DNA from: Betaproteobacteria bacterium
GTDB taxonomy: Bacteria; Pseudomonadota; Gammaproteobacteria; Burkholderiales; Burkholderiaceae_C
DNA length: 64,000 bases
NCBI GenBank assembly: GCA_016716535.1
Contig: JADJWD010000006.1
Coordinates: 434,001 to 498,000, forward strand
Direction: 5' to 3'
Shown one piece after another: positions 25,481 to 33,616 of the stretch. The translations under genes were made by a program, and so were the position numbers. How positions within the stretch are numbered: the stretch's first letter is position 1; the number at the start of each line of letters is the position of its first letter. The notes below the pieces were generated by a model. It was not told where the DNA came from, did no database searches, and was given only the letters and a program-made list of their open reading frames with translations.

Positions 25481-26929
25481 GTGAAGCCGCTGAGCGGGCT
25501 GGACGGCGCCTTCCTGCACCTCGAGACCGAGCGCACGCCGATGCACGTGGCGTCGCTGCACCTGTTCGACCTGCCGGCAGGCACGAACGGCGCCGACTTC
25601 CACGCCGCGGTCAAGCGCCAGATGCGACAGCGCATCCACCTGGCGCCGGTGTTCGAGCGCAAGCTCGCGCCGATGCCGCTTCGCTTCGCGAACCCGGTCT
25701 GGGTGCGCGACGACGCCGTAGACCTCGACCACCACGTGCAGCGCGTCGTGCTGCCGGCGCCTGGCGCAATGGCCGAGCTCGAGGCGTGCGCGGCGCGCCT
25801 GCACGCCGAACTGCTCGATCGTGACCGGCCGCTGTGGCGCCTGACCATCATCGACGGGCTCGCCAGCGGCCAGGCCGGCTACTACATCAAGGTGCACCAC
25901 GCGGCCGTCGACGGCCAGGCCGGCGTGCTTCTCGCGCGCGCGTTGTTCGACCTCGAGCCGAAGCCGCGTGCGGTGCCGCGTGCGGGCCGCGTACGGGCGG
26001 AACATCCGGGCATCGCCGAACTGGCCGCCGCGGCGCTGCGCCACGACGCCGCGCAGGTGGTGAAGCTCGTGCGTCACCTGCCCGACATCGCGCGCACGCT
26101 CGCCGGGTTCATCGGGGGCCCATCGGCGGCCCCCAAGTCTGCGGCCGGCACCACGATGGGCATGGGCCAGAACCTCGCCTTCGGCCCGCACACGGCGCTG
26201 AACGTGCAGATCACCGGCGAGCGCAGCTTCGCCGGCGCCGCGCTGCCGCTGACGGCGCTCAAGCAACTGGCGGCTGCGCACGGCGCCAAGCTCAACGACA
26301 TCGTGCTGGCACTCGCCAGCGGCGCGTTGCGGCGTTGGCTTGCCGCAAACGGCGGCGTGCCGCGCCGGCCGCTCGTCGCCGCGATGCCCGTCTCGCTGCG
26401 AGCCGAGGGCGACACCGACTACACGACGCAGGCGACGATGACGCTGGTGAGCCTGCACACGCACGTGGCCGATCCGCGGCGGCGGCTGGCCGCGATCCGC
26501 GACGCCGCCGGCGCCGCCAAGGCGCTGACCGGCCGCGCGAAGGCCGTGCTGCCGACCGACTTCCCGTCGATCACCGTACCGTGGCTGCTGCATGGCCTGG
26601 CGACGCTGTACGGCCGCTCGGGCCTGGCCGGCGCGATCCCGCCGATCGCCAACCTCGTCGTCTCCAACGTGCCCGGGCCGCAGGTGCCGCTCTTCGCGGC
26701 CGGCGCGCGCATGCGCAGCTACTGGCCGCTGTCGATCGTCGAGCACGGCCTCGGGCTCAACCTCACGGTGCTGAGCTACGACGGCGCGATGTACTTCGGC
26801 TTCGTCGCCGCGCGCGACGCGGTGCCCGAGGCGCGCGCGCTGGCCGAGGCGCTGCAAGTGGCGCACGACGAGCTGGTCGCGAAGACGAAGCCGGCGAAGC
26901 CCGCAAAGATCAGAGGAACGACCCGATGA
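25481..26929 (+). CDS. WS/DGAT-type acyltransferase, paralogue 2
   Basis: 482 residues from GTG 25481, chosen because AGAGAGGA lies 7-14 bases upstream and the family start KPLSGLDGAFLHLE follows at once; no usable ATG is near. The acyl transfer motif KVHHAAVDGQAG has the full HHxxxDG (His139, His140, Asp144, Gly145). The late motif NVPGPQVPLFAAGARM is also intact. It should transfer fatty acyl groups from acyl-CoA to long-chain alcohols or diacylglycerol, making wax esters or triacylglycerol. Its stop overlaps the start of the third acyltransferase gene in ATGA, so the two are translationally coupled. Confidence 0.9.
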   Translation: MKPLSGLDGAFLHLETERTPMHVASLHLFDLPAGTNGADFHAAVKRQMRQRIHLAPVFERKLAPMPLRFANPVWVRDDAVDLDHHVQRVVLPAPGAMAELEACAARLHAELLDRDRPLWRLTIIDGLASGQAGYYIKVHHAAVDGQAGVLLARALFDLEPKPRAVPRAGRVRAEHPGIAELAAAALRHDAAQVVKLVRHLPDIARTLAGFIGGPSAAPKSAAGTTMGMGQNLAFGPHTALNVQITGERSFAGAALPLTALKQLAAAHGAKLNDIVLALASGALRRWLAANGGVPRRPLVAAMPVSLRAEGDTDYTTQATMTLVSLHTHVADPRRRLAAIRDAAGAAKALTGRAKAVLPTDFPSITVPWLLHGLATLYGRSGLAGAIPPIANLVVSNVPGPQVPLFAAGARMRSYWPLSIVEHGLGLNLTVLSYDGAMYFGFVAARDAVPEARALAEALQVAHDELVAKTKPAKPAKIRGTTR

Positions 26930-28392
26930 ACCTGACCCACCACCCGATGACGCGCGTCGACACCGCCTGGCGGCGCATGGACACCGACGTGAACCTGATG
27001 ATGATCGTCGGCGTGTGGATCATCGCGCCGCGCCTGCCGATCGCGACGATGCGCGAGCGCGTGCAAACGCGCATGCTGCGGTTCGAGCGTTTCCGGCAGA
27101 AGGTGGTGCTCGGCACCTTCGGCGCCGAGTGGATCGACGACGACCACTTCGACATCAATCGCCACGTCATCGCCGAGAAGCTGCACCGCCGCCGCGGCCA
27201 GAGCGCACGCAGCGCGCTGCAGCAGCGCATGGGCGAGCTGGCGTCGACGCCGCTCGATCCGGCGCATCCGCTGTGGGCCTTCCACTACTTCGAGGACTAC
27301 GACGGCGGCAGCGCCAGCGTCTGCCGCATCCATCACTGCATCGGCGACGGCGTGGCGCTGAACTCGGTGATGACGGCGCTGTGCGACGACGGCGAGCTGC
27401 CGCCGCAGATCGACGGCAAGGCGGGCAACGGCCACGACCCTCACGGCGCACGCGCCGACGACCACCATCGCGGCGACACCGTCGCCGAGACGCTGCTCGG
27501 CCCGCTGACCGGCCTCGCGGTGAAGGCGATCGACCTCACCGGCGACGCGGTCGCCAAGTCGCTGCACTGGCTGGCGCACCCCGGCGAAGCGCTCACCGCC
27601 GCGCGCGACGTGGCGGCCGACGGCGTACAGCTCGCCAGCGACGTGGCTGCGATGGCGCTGTTGCCCGACGACTCGAAGACGCGGCTCAAGGGCCACGGCA
27701 GCGGCAGCAAGGTTGTCGCCTGGTGCGAACCGCTGCCGCTGGAACCGGTGAAGACGGTCGGCAAGGCGCTCGGCGCGTCGGTCAACGATGTGCTGCTTTC
27801 GTGCGTGGCCGGCGCGATCGGCCGCCATCTGCGCGAGCAAGGCGACGACACGCACGGCTGCGACATCCGCGCGCTGGTGCCGGTGAACCTGCGCCCGTTG
27901 TCGGAAGCGTGGCAGCTCGGCAACCGCTTCGGCCTCGTGCCGCTGCTGGTGCCGGTGGGCATCGAGAACCCGATCGAGCGCCTGGGCGTCGTGCACGCGC
28001 GGATGCAGGCGCTGAAGACGAGCTACCAGCCGGTGCTCGCCTACGGGCTGCTCGCGCTATCCGGGCTGCTCGTCGAGCCCGGCCAGCGGGTCATCTCGAA
28101 CCTCTTCCTCGACAAGACGACGGCGGTGATGACCAACGTGCCCGGGCCGCCGCAGCCGCTGCGCATCGGCGGCGCGGCCGTGCGGCAGAGCATCTTCTGG
28201 GTGCCGTCGTCGGGCGATGTCGGCATGGGCGTCAGCATCATCAGCTACGCCGGCGGCGTGCAGTTCGGCCTCATCACCGACAAGAAGCTGTGCCCGCGGC
28301 CCGAGCGCATCATCGAGCGCTTCGGCGACGAGTTCGACAAGCTGCTGCTGCTGACGATGATGCTGCCGTGGGACGACCCGGCCGCCGCCTGA
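26926..28392 (+). CDS. WS/DGAT-type acyltransferase, paralogue 3
   Basis: 488 residues from ATG 26926, overlapping the stop of the preceding paralogue by 4 bases. The active-site motif RIHHCIGDGVAL keeps HHxxxDG (His136, His137, Asp141, Gly142). NVPGPPQPLRIGGAAV is the late motif. A central insert of about 100 residues, rich in Asp, His and Gly (GNGHDPHGARADDHHRGD), separates the two halves and is longer than in the neighbours. The N-terminal DTAWRRMDTDVNLMMIVGVW matches the subgroup that carries a DUF1298-type C-terminal half. Having two tandem paralogues suggests different acceptor alcohols. No terminator follows; the next 130 bases contain a gene relic on the other strand. Confidence 0.9.
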   Translation: MNLTHHPMTRVDTAWRRMDTDVNLMMIVGVWIIAPRLPIATMRERVQTRMLRFERFRQKVVLGTFGAEWIDDDHFDINRHVIAEKLHRRRGQSARSALQQRMGELASTPLDPAHPLWAFHYFEDYDGGSASVCRIHHCIGDGVALNSVMTALCDDGELPPQIDGKAGNGHDPHGARADDHHRGDTVAETLLGPLTGLAVKAIDLTGDAVAKSLHWLAHPGEALTAARDVAADGVQLASDVAAMALLPDDSKTRLKGHGSGSKVVAWCEPLPLEPVKTVGKALGASVNDVLLSCVAGAIGRHLREQGDDTHGCDIRALVPVNLRPLSEAWQLGNRFGLVPLLVPVGIENPIERLGVVHARMQALKTSYQPVLAYGLLALSGLLVEPGQRVISNLFLDKTTAVMTNVPGPPQPLRIGGAAVRQSIFWVPSSGDVGMGVSIISYAGGVQFGLITDKKLCPRPERIIERFGDEFDKLLLLTMMLPWDDPAAA

Positions 28393-28412
28393 ACGTCTCG
28401 CCGGCTACGCCG

Positions 28413-28551
28413 CCAGAAGATCGCCATCGCCGAGGCGGTGACGATGGTCGCGACGGCGGCGATCGGGGAGAGATAGAACGTCACCGGCACGAGCAGCGCC
28501 GTGGCCATCGTCGCCGACAGCCCCGGCAGCGAGCCGACGACGAGGCTCGAC
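28413..28551 (-). pseudogene. Relic of a tctA permease gene (tripartite tricarboxylate transporter)
   Basis: On the minus strand a short open stretch reads VVGSLPGLSATMATALLVPV, followed by TFYLSPIAAVATIVTASAMA and IF. This is the GxLPGLxATxAxALLxPxTF region and next membrane span of TctA-family inner-membrane permeases. A full gene encodes about 500 residues; only about 45 are left, flanked by unrelated sequence at both ends (after IF the frame runs WRRSRRD into the antisense of the acyltransferase end). It has no proper start or stop, so it is a remnant left by deletion. The assignment is from memory of the family pattern. Confidence 0.7.
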
Positions 28552-28590
28552 GGGCGGCGCCTGGGCCAGCCGGTCCGGCCGCGCCGCGCG

Positions 28591-29586
28591 TCACTCGACG
28601 TAGAACTTCTTCAGCGCCACGATCTCGGCGCGCACGCGCGCCAGCACCGGCGCGATGTCGCGCCCCGCCTCTTCCACGACGCGCAGGTCGTCGTCGTCGA
28701 GCCGCTGCCGGCCCGCCGGCGCGATGCGGCCTTTGCGCACCTCGTCGCGCAGGTGGCGCGCGGTCTCCTGCACGAAGGCCACCGCCGCCTCGACGCTGTT
28801 GAACATGTCGATCGCGTTGTCGATCATCAGTTCGCCGTAGCGCACGCCGCGCGCGCGCCTTGCCGCATCGTCGTAGGGGCTGTGCTCGCCGATGGCGGCG
28901 CGCAGCACCTTCTCGACGATCGCCTCCTGGGCCTGCCCGATCTGGATGCGCCGGAACAGGCGGCCGGCCACCGCCGCCTGCGCATCGAGGATGTCGCGCC
29001 GCCACAGCGGCTCCAGCAGCCGGAAGGGGTCGTCGTACAGGCGCCGCTGGTACAGCACGAAGCGCCGATGGTCGAGCGCGAAGCCGCGCTCGGGGTCGTC
29101 GTCGTCCCGGCACTCGTCGACCGGCCGCAGGCGCGTGTGCAGGAACTCGTGCAGCAGCGTCCAGGACAGCGCCGTCTCGCGCACGAGGATCGTGTCGCGC
29201 GGCACCTCGCACGACGGGTTGCCGCGCAGCACGACGCGGCCTTCGTAGCCATCGAGGAACTCGGCGCGCCGCAGCAGGTCGGCCTGCGCTTCACGCAGGC
29301 CGGCAAGCAGCGGGTTGACCTGCTGTCCGTCGCCGGCACCCCGGATCACGAGCACGTCCACGTCGTGGCTGGCGATGGCGGCGAGCAACTGCGGCGGCGC
29401 GCTGCCGACGACCTCGTCGACGACCGCGATGTCCAGCTTCAACGCAAACGGGAACTCGCGCCAGCGCGGGGCGGGCGCCGGCGCCCGGGCGGCGGCGGCG
29501 GGCGGCGACGCAGGCTGCGCCGCCGGCAACGACGCAGGCACCGACACCAGCAGCGCAAGGGCGCCGAGGAAGGCGCGCCGCCTCAT
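28591..29586 (-). CDS. Secreted protein with HExxH motif, putative metallopeptidase-like
   Basis: 331 residues from ATG 29586 (an in-frame TTG lies 33 bases upstream). Residues 1-23 form a signal peptide (RRRAFLGALALLVSVPASLPAAQP), followed by an Ala/Pro-rich linker, so the product is probably periplasmic or secreted. Residues 143-150 read TLLHEFLH, an HExxH zinc-binding helix; a downstream third ligand is not obvious, though DDDDPERGF and several Glu residues follow. One cysteine pair (Cys126 and the Cys in VDECRDD) may form a disulfide. I do not recognise the family. It stands between the tctA relic and the LuxR regulator gene and appears monocistronic. Confidence 0.7.
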   Translation of the reverse strand: MRRRAFLGALALLVSVPASLPAAQPASPPAAAARAPAPAPRWREFPFALKLDIAVVDEVVGSAPPQLLAAIASHDVDVLVIRGAGDGQQVNPLLAGLREAQADLLRRAEFLDGYEGRVVLRGNPSCEVPRDTILVRETALSWTLLHEFLHTRLRPVDECRDDDDPERGFALDHRRFVLYQRRLYDDPFRLLEPLWRRDILDAQAAVAGRLFRRIQIGQAQEAIVEKVLRAAIGEHSPYDDAARRARGVRYGELMIDNAIDMFNSVEAAVAFVQETARHLRDEVRKGRIAPAGRQRLDDDDLRVVEEAGRDIAPVLARVRAEIVALKKFYVE

Positions 29587-29689
29587 GCCGGGGCGGCGTG
29601 CATGGCAGTGGCGCCGCAAGCGTCGTTGGGCGGCCTCGGGGCGGGGGTCACCCCTTCATTGTCGATGCGGCGGCGGCTCGACGACCGCC

Positions 29690-32485
29690 TCAACGCCGGT
29701 GCGCGTGGTACCAGGCTGCCGCCTGGCTGCGCGAGGCGAGGTCGAGCTTGTCGAGCACGTGCGCGACGTGGCGCTTGACGGTGTGCGGGCTGACGCCGAG
29801 CTCTCGCGCGATGAGCTTGTTGCTCAGGCCGCGCGCCATCAGCGCGAGGACCTGGTCTTCGCGTGCCGTGAGGCCGCCGTCGGGCGGGGCGCCGCTGCCG
29901 GCCGCCGGAGGCTGCGATGTGCCGGGCGCCCCTGGGGTGGCCGTCGCACCGGTCATCGCGAGAGCGGCCGCAGGGGTCGCCGCGTTGGCCGCAGTGTCGA
30001 TTGCTGCATCGGTCGGCGCGCGGGTCGGTCGCGTCGCGCCGGCGGGCGCCGCCGCCGCCCACTCGCGCAGCGTCGCCTGCGCCGCGGCGTCGAGGTGCTC
30101 GCCCCAGGGCACCGCCGCCAGCTCGCGCAGCGCCGGCAGCGCGAACAGCGCGCCGCGCGGGCCGTCGGCCGGCTGCGCGAGCATCGGCGCGAGCCAGACC
30201 GCCGCCTCGGCCAGCGCGCGCTCGTCGCCGCTGCCGCGCGCCGCGGCCGCCGGCTGCCGCCCTGCGGCCGGCGCGGCGGACGCGTGCAGCGCATGCAACG
30301 CCAGGCGCACGCGCAGCTCGTGCGCCAGGCCGAAAAGATCCGCGGCCTCTTCGTGCTCGAGGGCCTGCCGCCACAGCGCCGCGGCCTCGTCGGCCCGGCC
30401 CTCGAGCCAGGCGAGGTGGCCGCGCAGGCCGAGCACCGGCTGCAGCCGCAGCGGCAACGTCTCGGACAGCGTCGCGTCCAGTTGCGCCAGCCGCGCCAGC
30501 GCGTCGCGCACGAGCGCCGCGTCGCCGCAGGCCGTCGCGACGCGGCCCATCAGGTTCAGCGCGTGCCACGGGCCGCGCCCGCCGTAGCTGGCCGGGAACT
30601 CCTGGCCGTGCGCGCGCGCCGCCGCCAGTGCCGCGTCGCAGCGGCCGAGCGCCATCGACACCACCGCGGTGAAGGCGAGCCGGTGGCTGTGCACGATCGG
30701 CGGGTGGCCGACCCAGCGCTCGTCGCCCTCGCTGCGCGCGAGGAAGTGCTCGGCCTCGGCCAGCCGGCCGGCCCACAGCGCGCGCCAGCCGCGGGTCATC
30801 GGCGCCAGCGCGCTCAATAGCAGCGGGCTCTCGGCCTCGGCCGCGCCGACGCCGTCGGCCCAGCGCAAGAGCTGCGGGCCGACGCCCGGGCAGGCCGTCA
30901 GACGCGGCGCCGGCACCATCACCGCCCACTGCTCGGGCTCGCGCGCCTGCTCCAGCGCATCGAGCAGCGCCGCCAGGCACGGCGCGACGCGGCGGTGAGC
31001 ACCCTCCTCGAGCGCGATCCACAGCTCGCACAGGCGGACGTTGATGCGCGCCTCGGCCTCGTCGGGCCCGGGCTCGCCGACACGCGCGAGCACCTCGCGC
31101 GCGGCGCCTGGGCGGCCGATGCCGGCCAGCATCGCGGCGCGGCGCAGTGCCGCCAGCCGCGCCGCGGCCTCGTGGCCGGCTTCGCGGTGCAGCTGCTCGG
31201 CGGCCTCGAGGTGGCGCGCCGCCTCGGCGTTGCGCCACAGCCGCCACTTGGCGTAGCCGGCCACATCCTGCAGCTCGGCGCTGCGGCGCGCGAAGTCGGG
31301 CGGGAACTGCTCGGCCAGGCGCACCACCGTGTGCACGCCGCCCTCGAACATCAGGCGCAGGCTGCGCTCGCGCAGGCGCGCGGCGGCCTCCCCGGGGCGG
31401 CCGGCGGCCAGCAGCAGCGCCTGGCGGCGCACCGGGTCGGTCTCGTGTTCGGCGGCGCGCGCCTGCAGCGCTTGCAGCTCGGCCGGGCGCTCGACCTTCA
31501 TGCGGTGCTGCAATGCGTCGCGGAACAGGTCGTGCAGCTTCAGCGTGCGCGGTTCGTCGCCGATGACGGTGACGAAGAGGTCCAGCCGCTCCAGCGCGTC
31601 CAGCCGCGCGCCGGCCTCGGCGTCGCCGGTCAGCGCCGCGCAGCGCGGCGCGTCCAGCTCGTGCAGCACGCTCGTGCGCAGCAGGAACTCGCGCAGCGCG
31701 GGGTCGAGTTGCGCCAGCACCTCCGCGGTGAGGAAGTCGAAGGCCTGGCGATCGATCGCGCTGCCGGCGGCAGCGCCGCGCGCGCCGCCGAGCGCCAGCC
31801 GCAGCCCCGCCGGCCAGCCCTGCGTGCGCCGGTGCAGCGCCTCGGCGGCGGCGGCGTCCAGGCCCGCCGGCTCGAGCAGCGCCAGCGCCTCCGCGCGCGA
31901 GAACCGCAGCTCGGCGGCACGCAGTTCGGTCAGCGTGCCCGTGGCGCGCAGCCGCGCCAGCCGCAGCGCCGGCTCGTGCCGGGTGGTGACGGCCAGCGTC
32001 CAGCGCTCGCCGAGGCCGGCGAGCAGCCGGTCGACGAAGGCAAGCGTTTGCGCGTCGTCGACATGGTGCAGGTCGTCCAGCGCGATGACGCCGTGCGCGA
32101 GCTCGGCCGCCTCGAGCGTGTTGACCAGCGCGTCGGCGGCCTCGCGCTGCTGCTGCGCGTCGCGGCTGGCGGCCATCGCGGCCAGCCCCTCGGGCGCGAT
32201 GCGCCAGGGCAGGTCGAACGGCTCCAGCGCCAGCCACAGGCATTGCAGCAGGCGGTGCAGGTCGTCACCCTCGTCCAGCGTGACCCAGGCGACGCCGTGG
32301 CCGGCCGGCAGCTGCTCGAGCGCGCGCACCAAGAGCGCCGTCTTGCCGCAGCCGCCCGGCGCACACAGCAGCACGAGGCGCTGCTCGGCGAGCGCGCGCA
32401 CCAGCGGCTGCTCGAGCGCCGGGCGCGGCATCAGCAGGCCGGCGTGCCGCCGCGGCCGCTGGACCTTGGTGCTGGCGACGTTCAC
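29690..32485 (-). CDS. MalT-like LuxR-family transcriptional activator (STAND ATPase + HTH)
   Basis: 931 residues from GTG 32485. The layout is that of MalT/LAL regulators: an N-terminal STAND ATPase with Walker A APGGCGKT (42-49) and a GVIALDDLHHVDD Walker B, then helical TPR-like repeats over about 500 residues. An alanine/threonine-rich linker (about residues 805-865) precedes a C-terminal LuxR helix-turn-helix (LTAREDQVLALMARGLSNKL, then IARELGVSPHTVKRHV). Such proteins are ATP-dependent activators switched by an inducer bound to the sensor repeats. The target genes are unknown; the adjacent genes are an HExxH protein (same strand, downstream) and an MBL hydrolase (same strand, upstream). 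Confidence 0.9.
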   Translation of the reverse strand: MNVASTKVQRPRRHAGLLMPRPALEQPLVRALAEQRLVLLCAPGGCGKTALLVRALEQLPAGHGVAWVTLDEGDDLHRLLQCLWLALEPFDLPWRIAPEGLAAMAASRDAQQQREAADALVNTLEAAELAHGVIALDDLHHVDDAQTLAFVDRLLAGLGERWTLAVTTRHEPALRLARLRATGTLTELRAAELRFSRAEALALLEPAGLDAAAAEALHRRTQGWPAGLRLALGGARGAAAGSAIDRQAFDFLTAEVLAQLDPALREFLLRTSVLHELDAPRCAALTGDAEAGARLDALERLDLFVTVIGDEPRTLKLHDLFRDALQHRMKVERPAELQALQARAAEHETDPVRRQALLLAAGRPGEAAARLRERSLRLMFEGGVHTVVRLAEQFPPDFARRSAELQDVAGYAKWRLWRNAEAARHLEAAEQLHREAGHEAAARLAALRRAAMLAGIGRPGAAREVLARVGEPGPDEAEARINVRLCELWIALEEGAHRRVAPCLAALLDALEQAREPEQWAVMVPAPRLTACPGVGPQLLRWADGVGAAEAESPLLLSALAPMTRGWRALWAGRLAEAEHFLARSEGDERWVGHPPIVHSHRLAFTAVVSMALGRCDAALAAARAHGQEFPASYGGRGPWHALNLMGRVATACGDAALVRDALARLAQLDATLSETLPLRLQPVLGLRGHLAWLEGRADEAAALWRQALEHEEAADLFGLAHELRVRLALHALHASAAPAAGRQPAAAARGSGDERALAEAAVWLAPMLAQPADGPRGALFALPALRELAAVPWGEHLDAAAQATLREWAAAAPAGATRPTRAPTDAAIDTAANAATPAAALAMTGATATPGAPGTSQPPAAGSGAPPDGGLTAREDQVLALMARGLSNKLIARELGVSPHTVKRHVAHVLDKLDLASRSQAAAWYHAHRR

Positions 32486-32583
32486 CCATCAGATCATAGG
32501 CAAGCCTGCTCGAACGGATGGGGATCGGGGAACAGGCGGGCCCGGGGCCGGGCGGCGGCCGGCCCGGGGCGCCGCCGGCCGCT

Positions 32584-33408
32584 TCAGCCGGCCGCTTCGA
32601 CCAGCGTCGAAGCCAGCAGCGAGTCGAGCAGTTCCTGGCCGGGCAGCGGGACGAGCGGCGCGCCGGCCAGCGCACGCACGCGGTCGAAGGCGTCGTCGAG
32701 CGCGCCGCGCCGCAACACCGGGCCGTGCGCCGAAGCGACCGTGCGCGCGCCGAGCGCTTCGATCGCATCGACGTGCCGCACGTAGCGCTCGCGGTCGAGC
32801 CACGCGTGCCAGGGCGAGACGGCGCTGCACAGCGTCGTCATGCCGGCCAGCACCTCGGCGTCGAGCACCTCGGCGTCGAGCGGGCCGGGCGTGAAGCAGG
32901 CGAAGCTGTCCACCGCCCACATCGCGCGGCTCTTGGGGTCGAAGAGGCCGCGCGTCGTCGGCCCGTCGAAGATCGGCGGGCGGAAGAGCTGCAGCACGCG
33001 GTCGCCCACGTCGAGCGTGTCGCCGGGGTCGAGCCAGCGCATGCGCGAAAGCGGCAGCGCCGGCTTCTCGATCGCCAGCCGCTCGAAGGCGAAGAAGTTG
33101 GTGACGAGCGTCGCGTGCGGGCAGCGCTCGAGCACGTCGAACAGCGCGCCGGTGTGGTCGCCGTCGTCGTGCGACAGGAAGATCCAGCGCACGTCCTCGG
33201 GCTCGACGACCGAGAACGCCTTCTCGATCCACAGCGCCCGGTGCACCGGCGCGCCGGTGTCGACGATCACCGGCTCGCGGCCGCGAATGACCATCGAGTT
33301 GACCGGCAGCAAGAGGCCGTCGCCGGCCGGCGCGAAGTTGGGGATCAGCCAGGTGTCGGGGGCGATGCACTCGGGCTGGGTGGCGGGCATTTCGGGAAAG
33401 AAGGTCAC
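32584..33408 (-). CDS. MBL-fold metallo-hydrolase (flavodiiron-type metal motif)
   Basis: 274 residues from GTG 33408, supported by GGAG 8 bases upstream; ATG 33390 is an alternative. The metallo-beta-lactamase fold shows IVDTGAP, then the metal motif LSHDDGDHTG (His80, Asp82, Asp84, His85), a third metal His in SPWHAW and SAHGP late in the sequence. The HxDxDH form resembles the diiron lactamase domain of flavodiiron proteins more than the HxHxDH of classic zinc enzymes, so a redox or diiron role is possible. There is no flavodoxin domain. A perfect 15-bp tandem duplication adds five residues (LDAEV twice). It lies 98 bases upstream of the LuxR regulator gene. Confidence 0.83.
   Translation of the reverse strand: MTFFPEMPATQPECIAPDTWLIPNFAPAGDGLLLPVNSMVIRGREPVIVDTGAPVHRALWIEKAFSVVEPEDVRWIFLSHDDGDHTGALFDVLERCPHATLVTNFFAFERLAIEKPALPLSRMRWLDPGDTLDVGDRVLQLFRPPIFDGPTTRGLFDPKSRAMWAVDSFACFTPGPLDAEVLDAEVLAGMTTLCSAVSPWHAWLDRERYVRHVDAIEALGARTVASAHGPVLRRGALDDAFDRVRALAGAPLVPLPGQELLDSLLASTLVEAAG
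32851..32880. repeat. Perfect 15-bp tandem duplication in the MBL gene
   Basis: CACCTCGGCGTCGAG occurs twice back to back. The copies encode a repeated LDAEV segment, probably on a surface loop. Confidence 0.9.
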
Positions 33409-33616
33409 GGTGAAGCTCCGGGGTGGGTGATGGAGGCGCCCATCGTCCCGGCGCAGGGCGCGCTCGCGCATCGCCCGTGAGGAGCCATGGAGAGCCATGC
33501 CGGAGTGAGGGCGCGTGGCCCGCGGCATGGCCCGCCGGCTCGGCAAAGAAGTGGCCCATCGCGCGGGCCGCGATGGCTCCTCTCAGGCGATGCCCGGCGG
33601 CGGACTCGCCGACACG

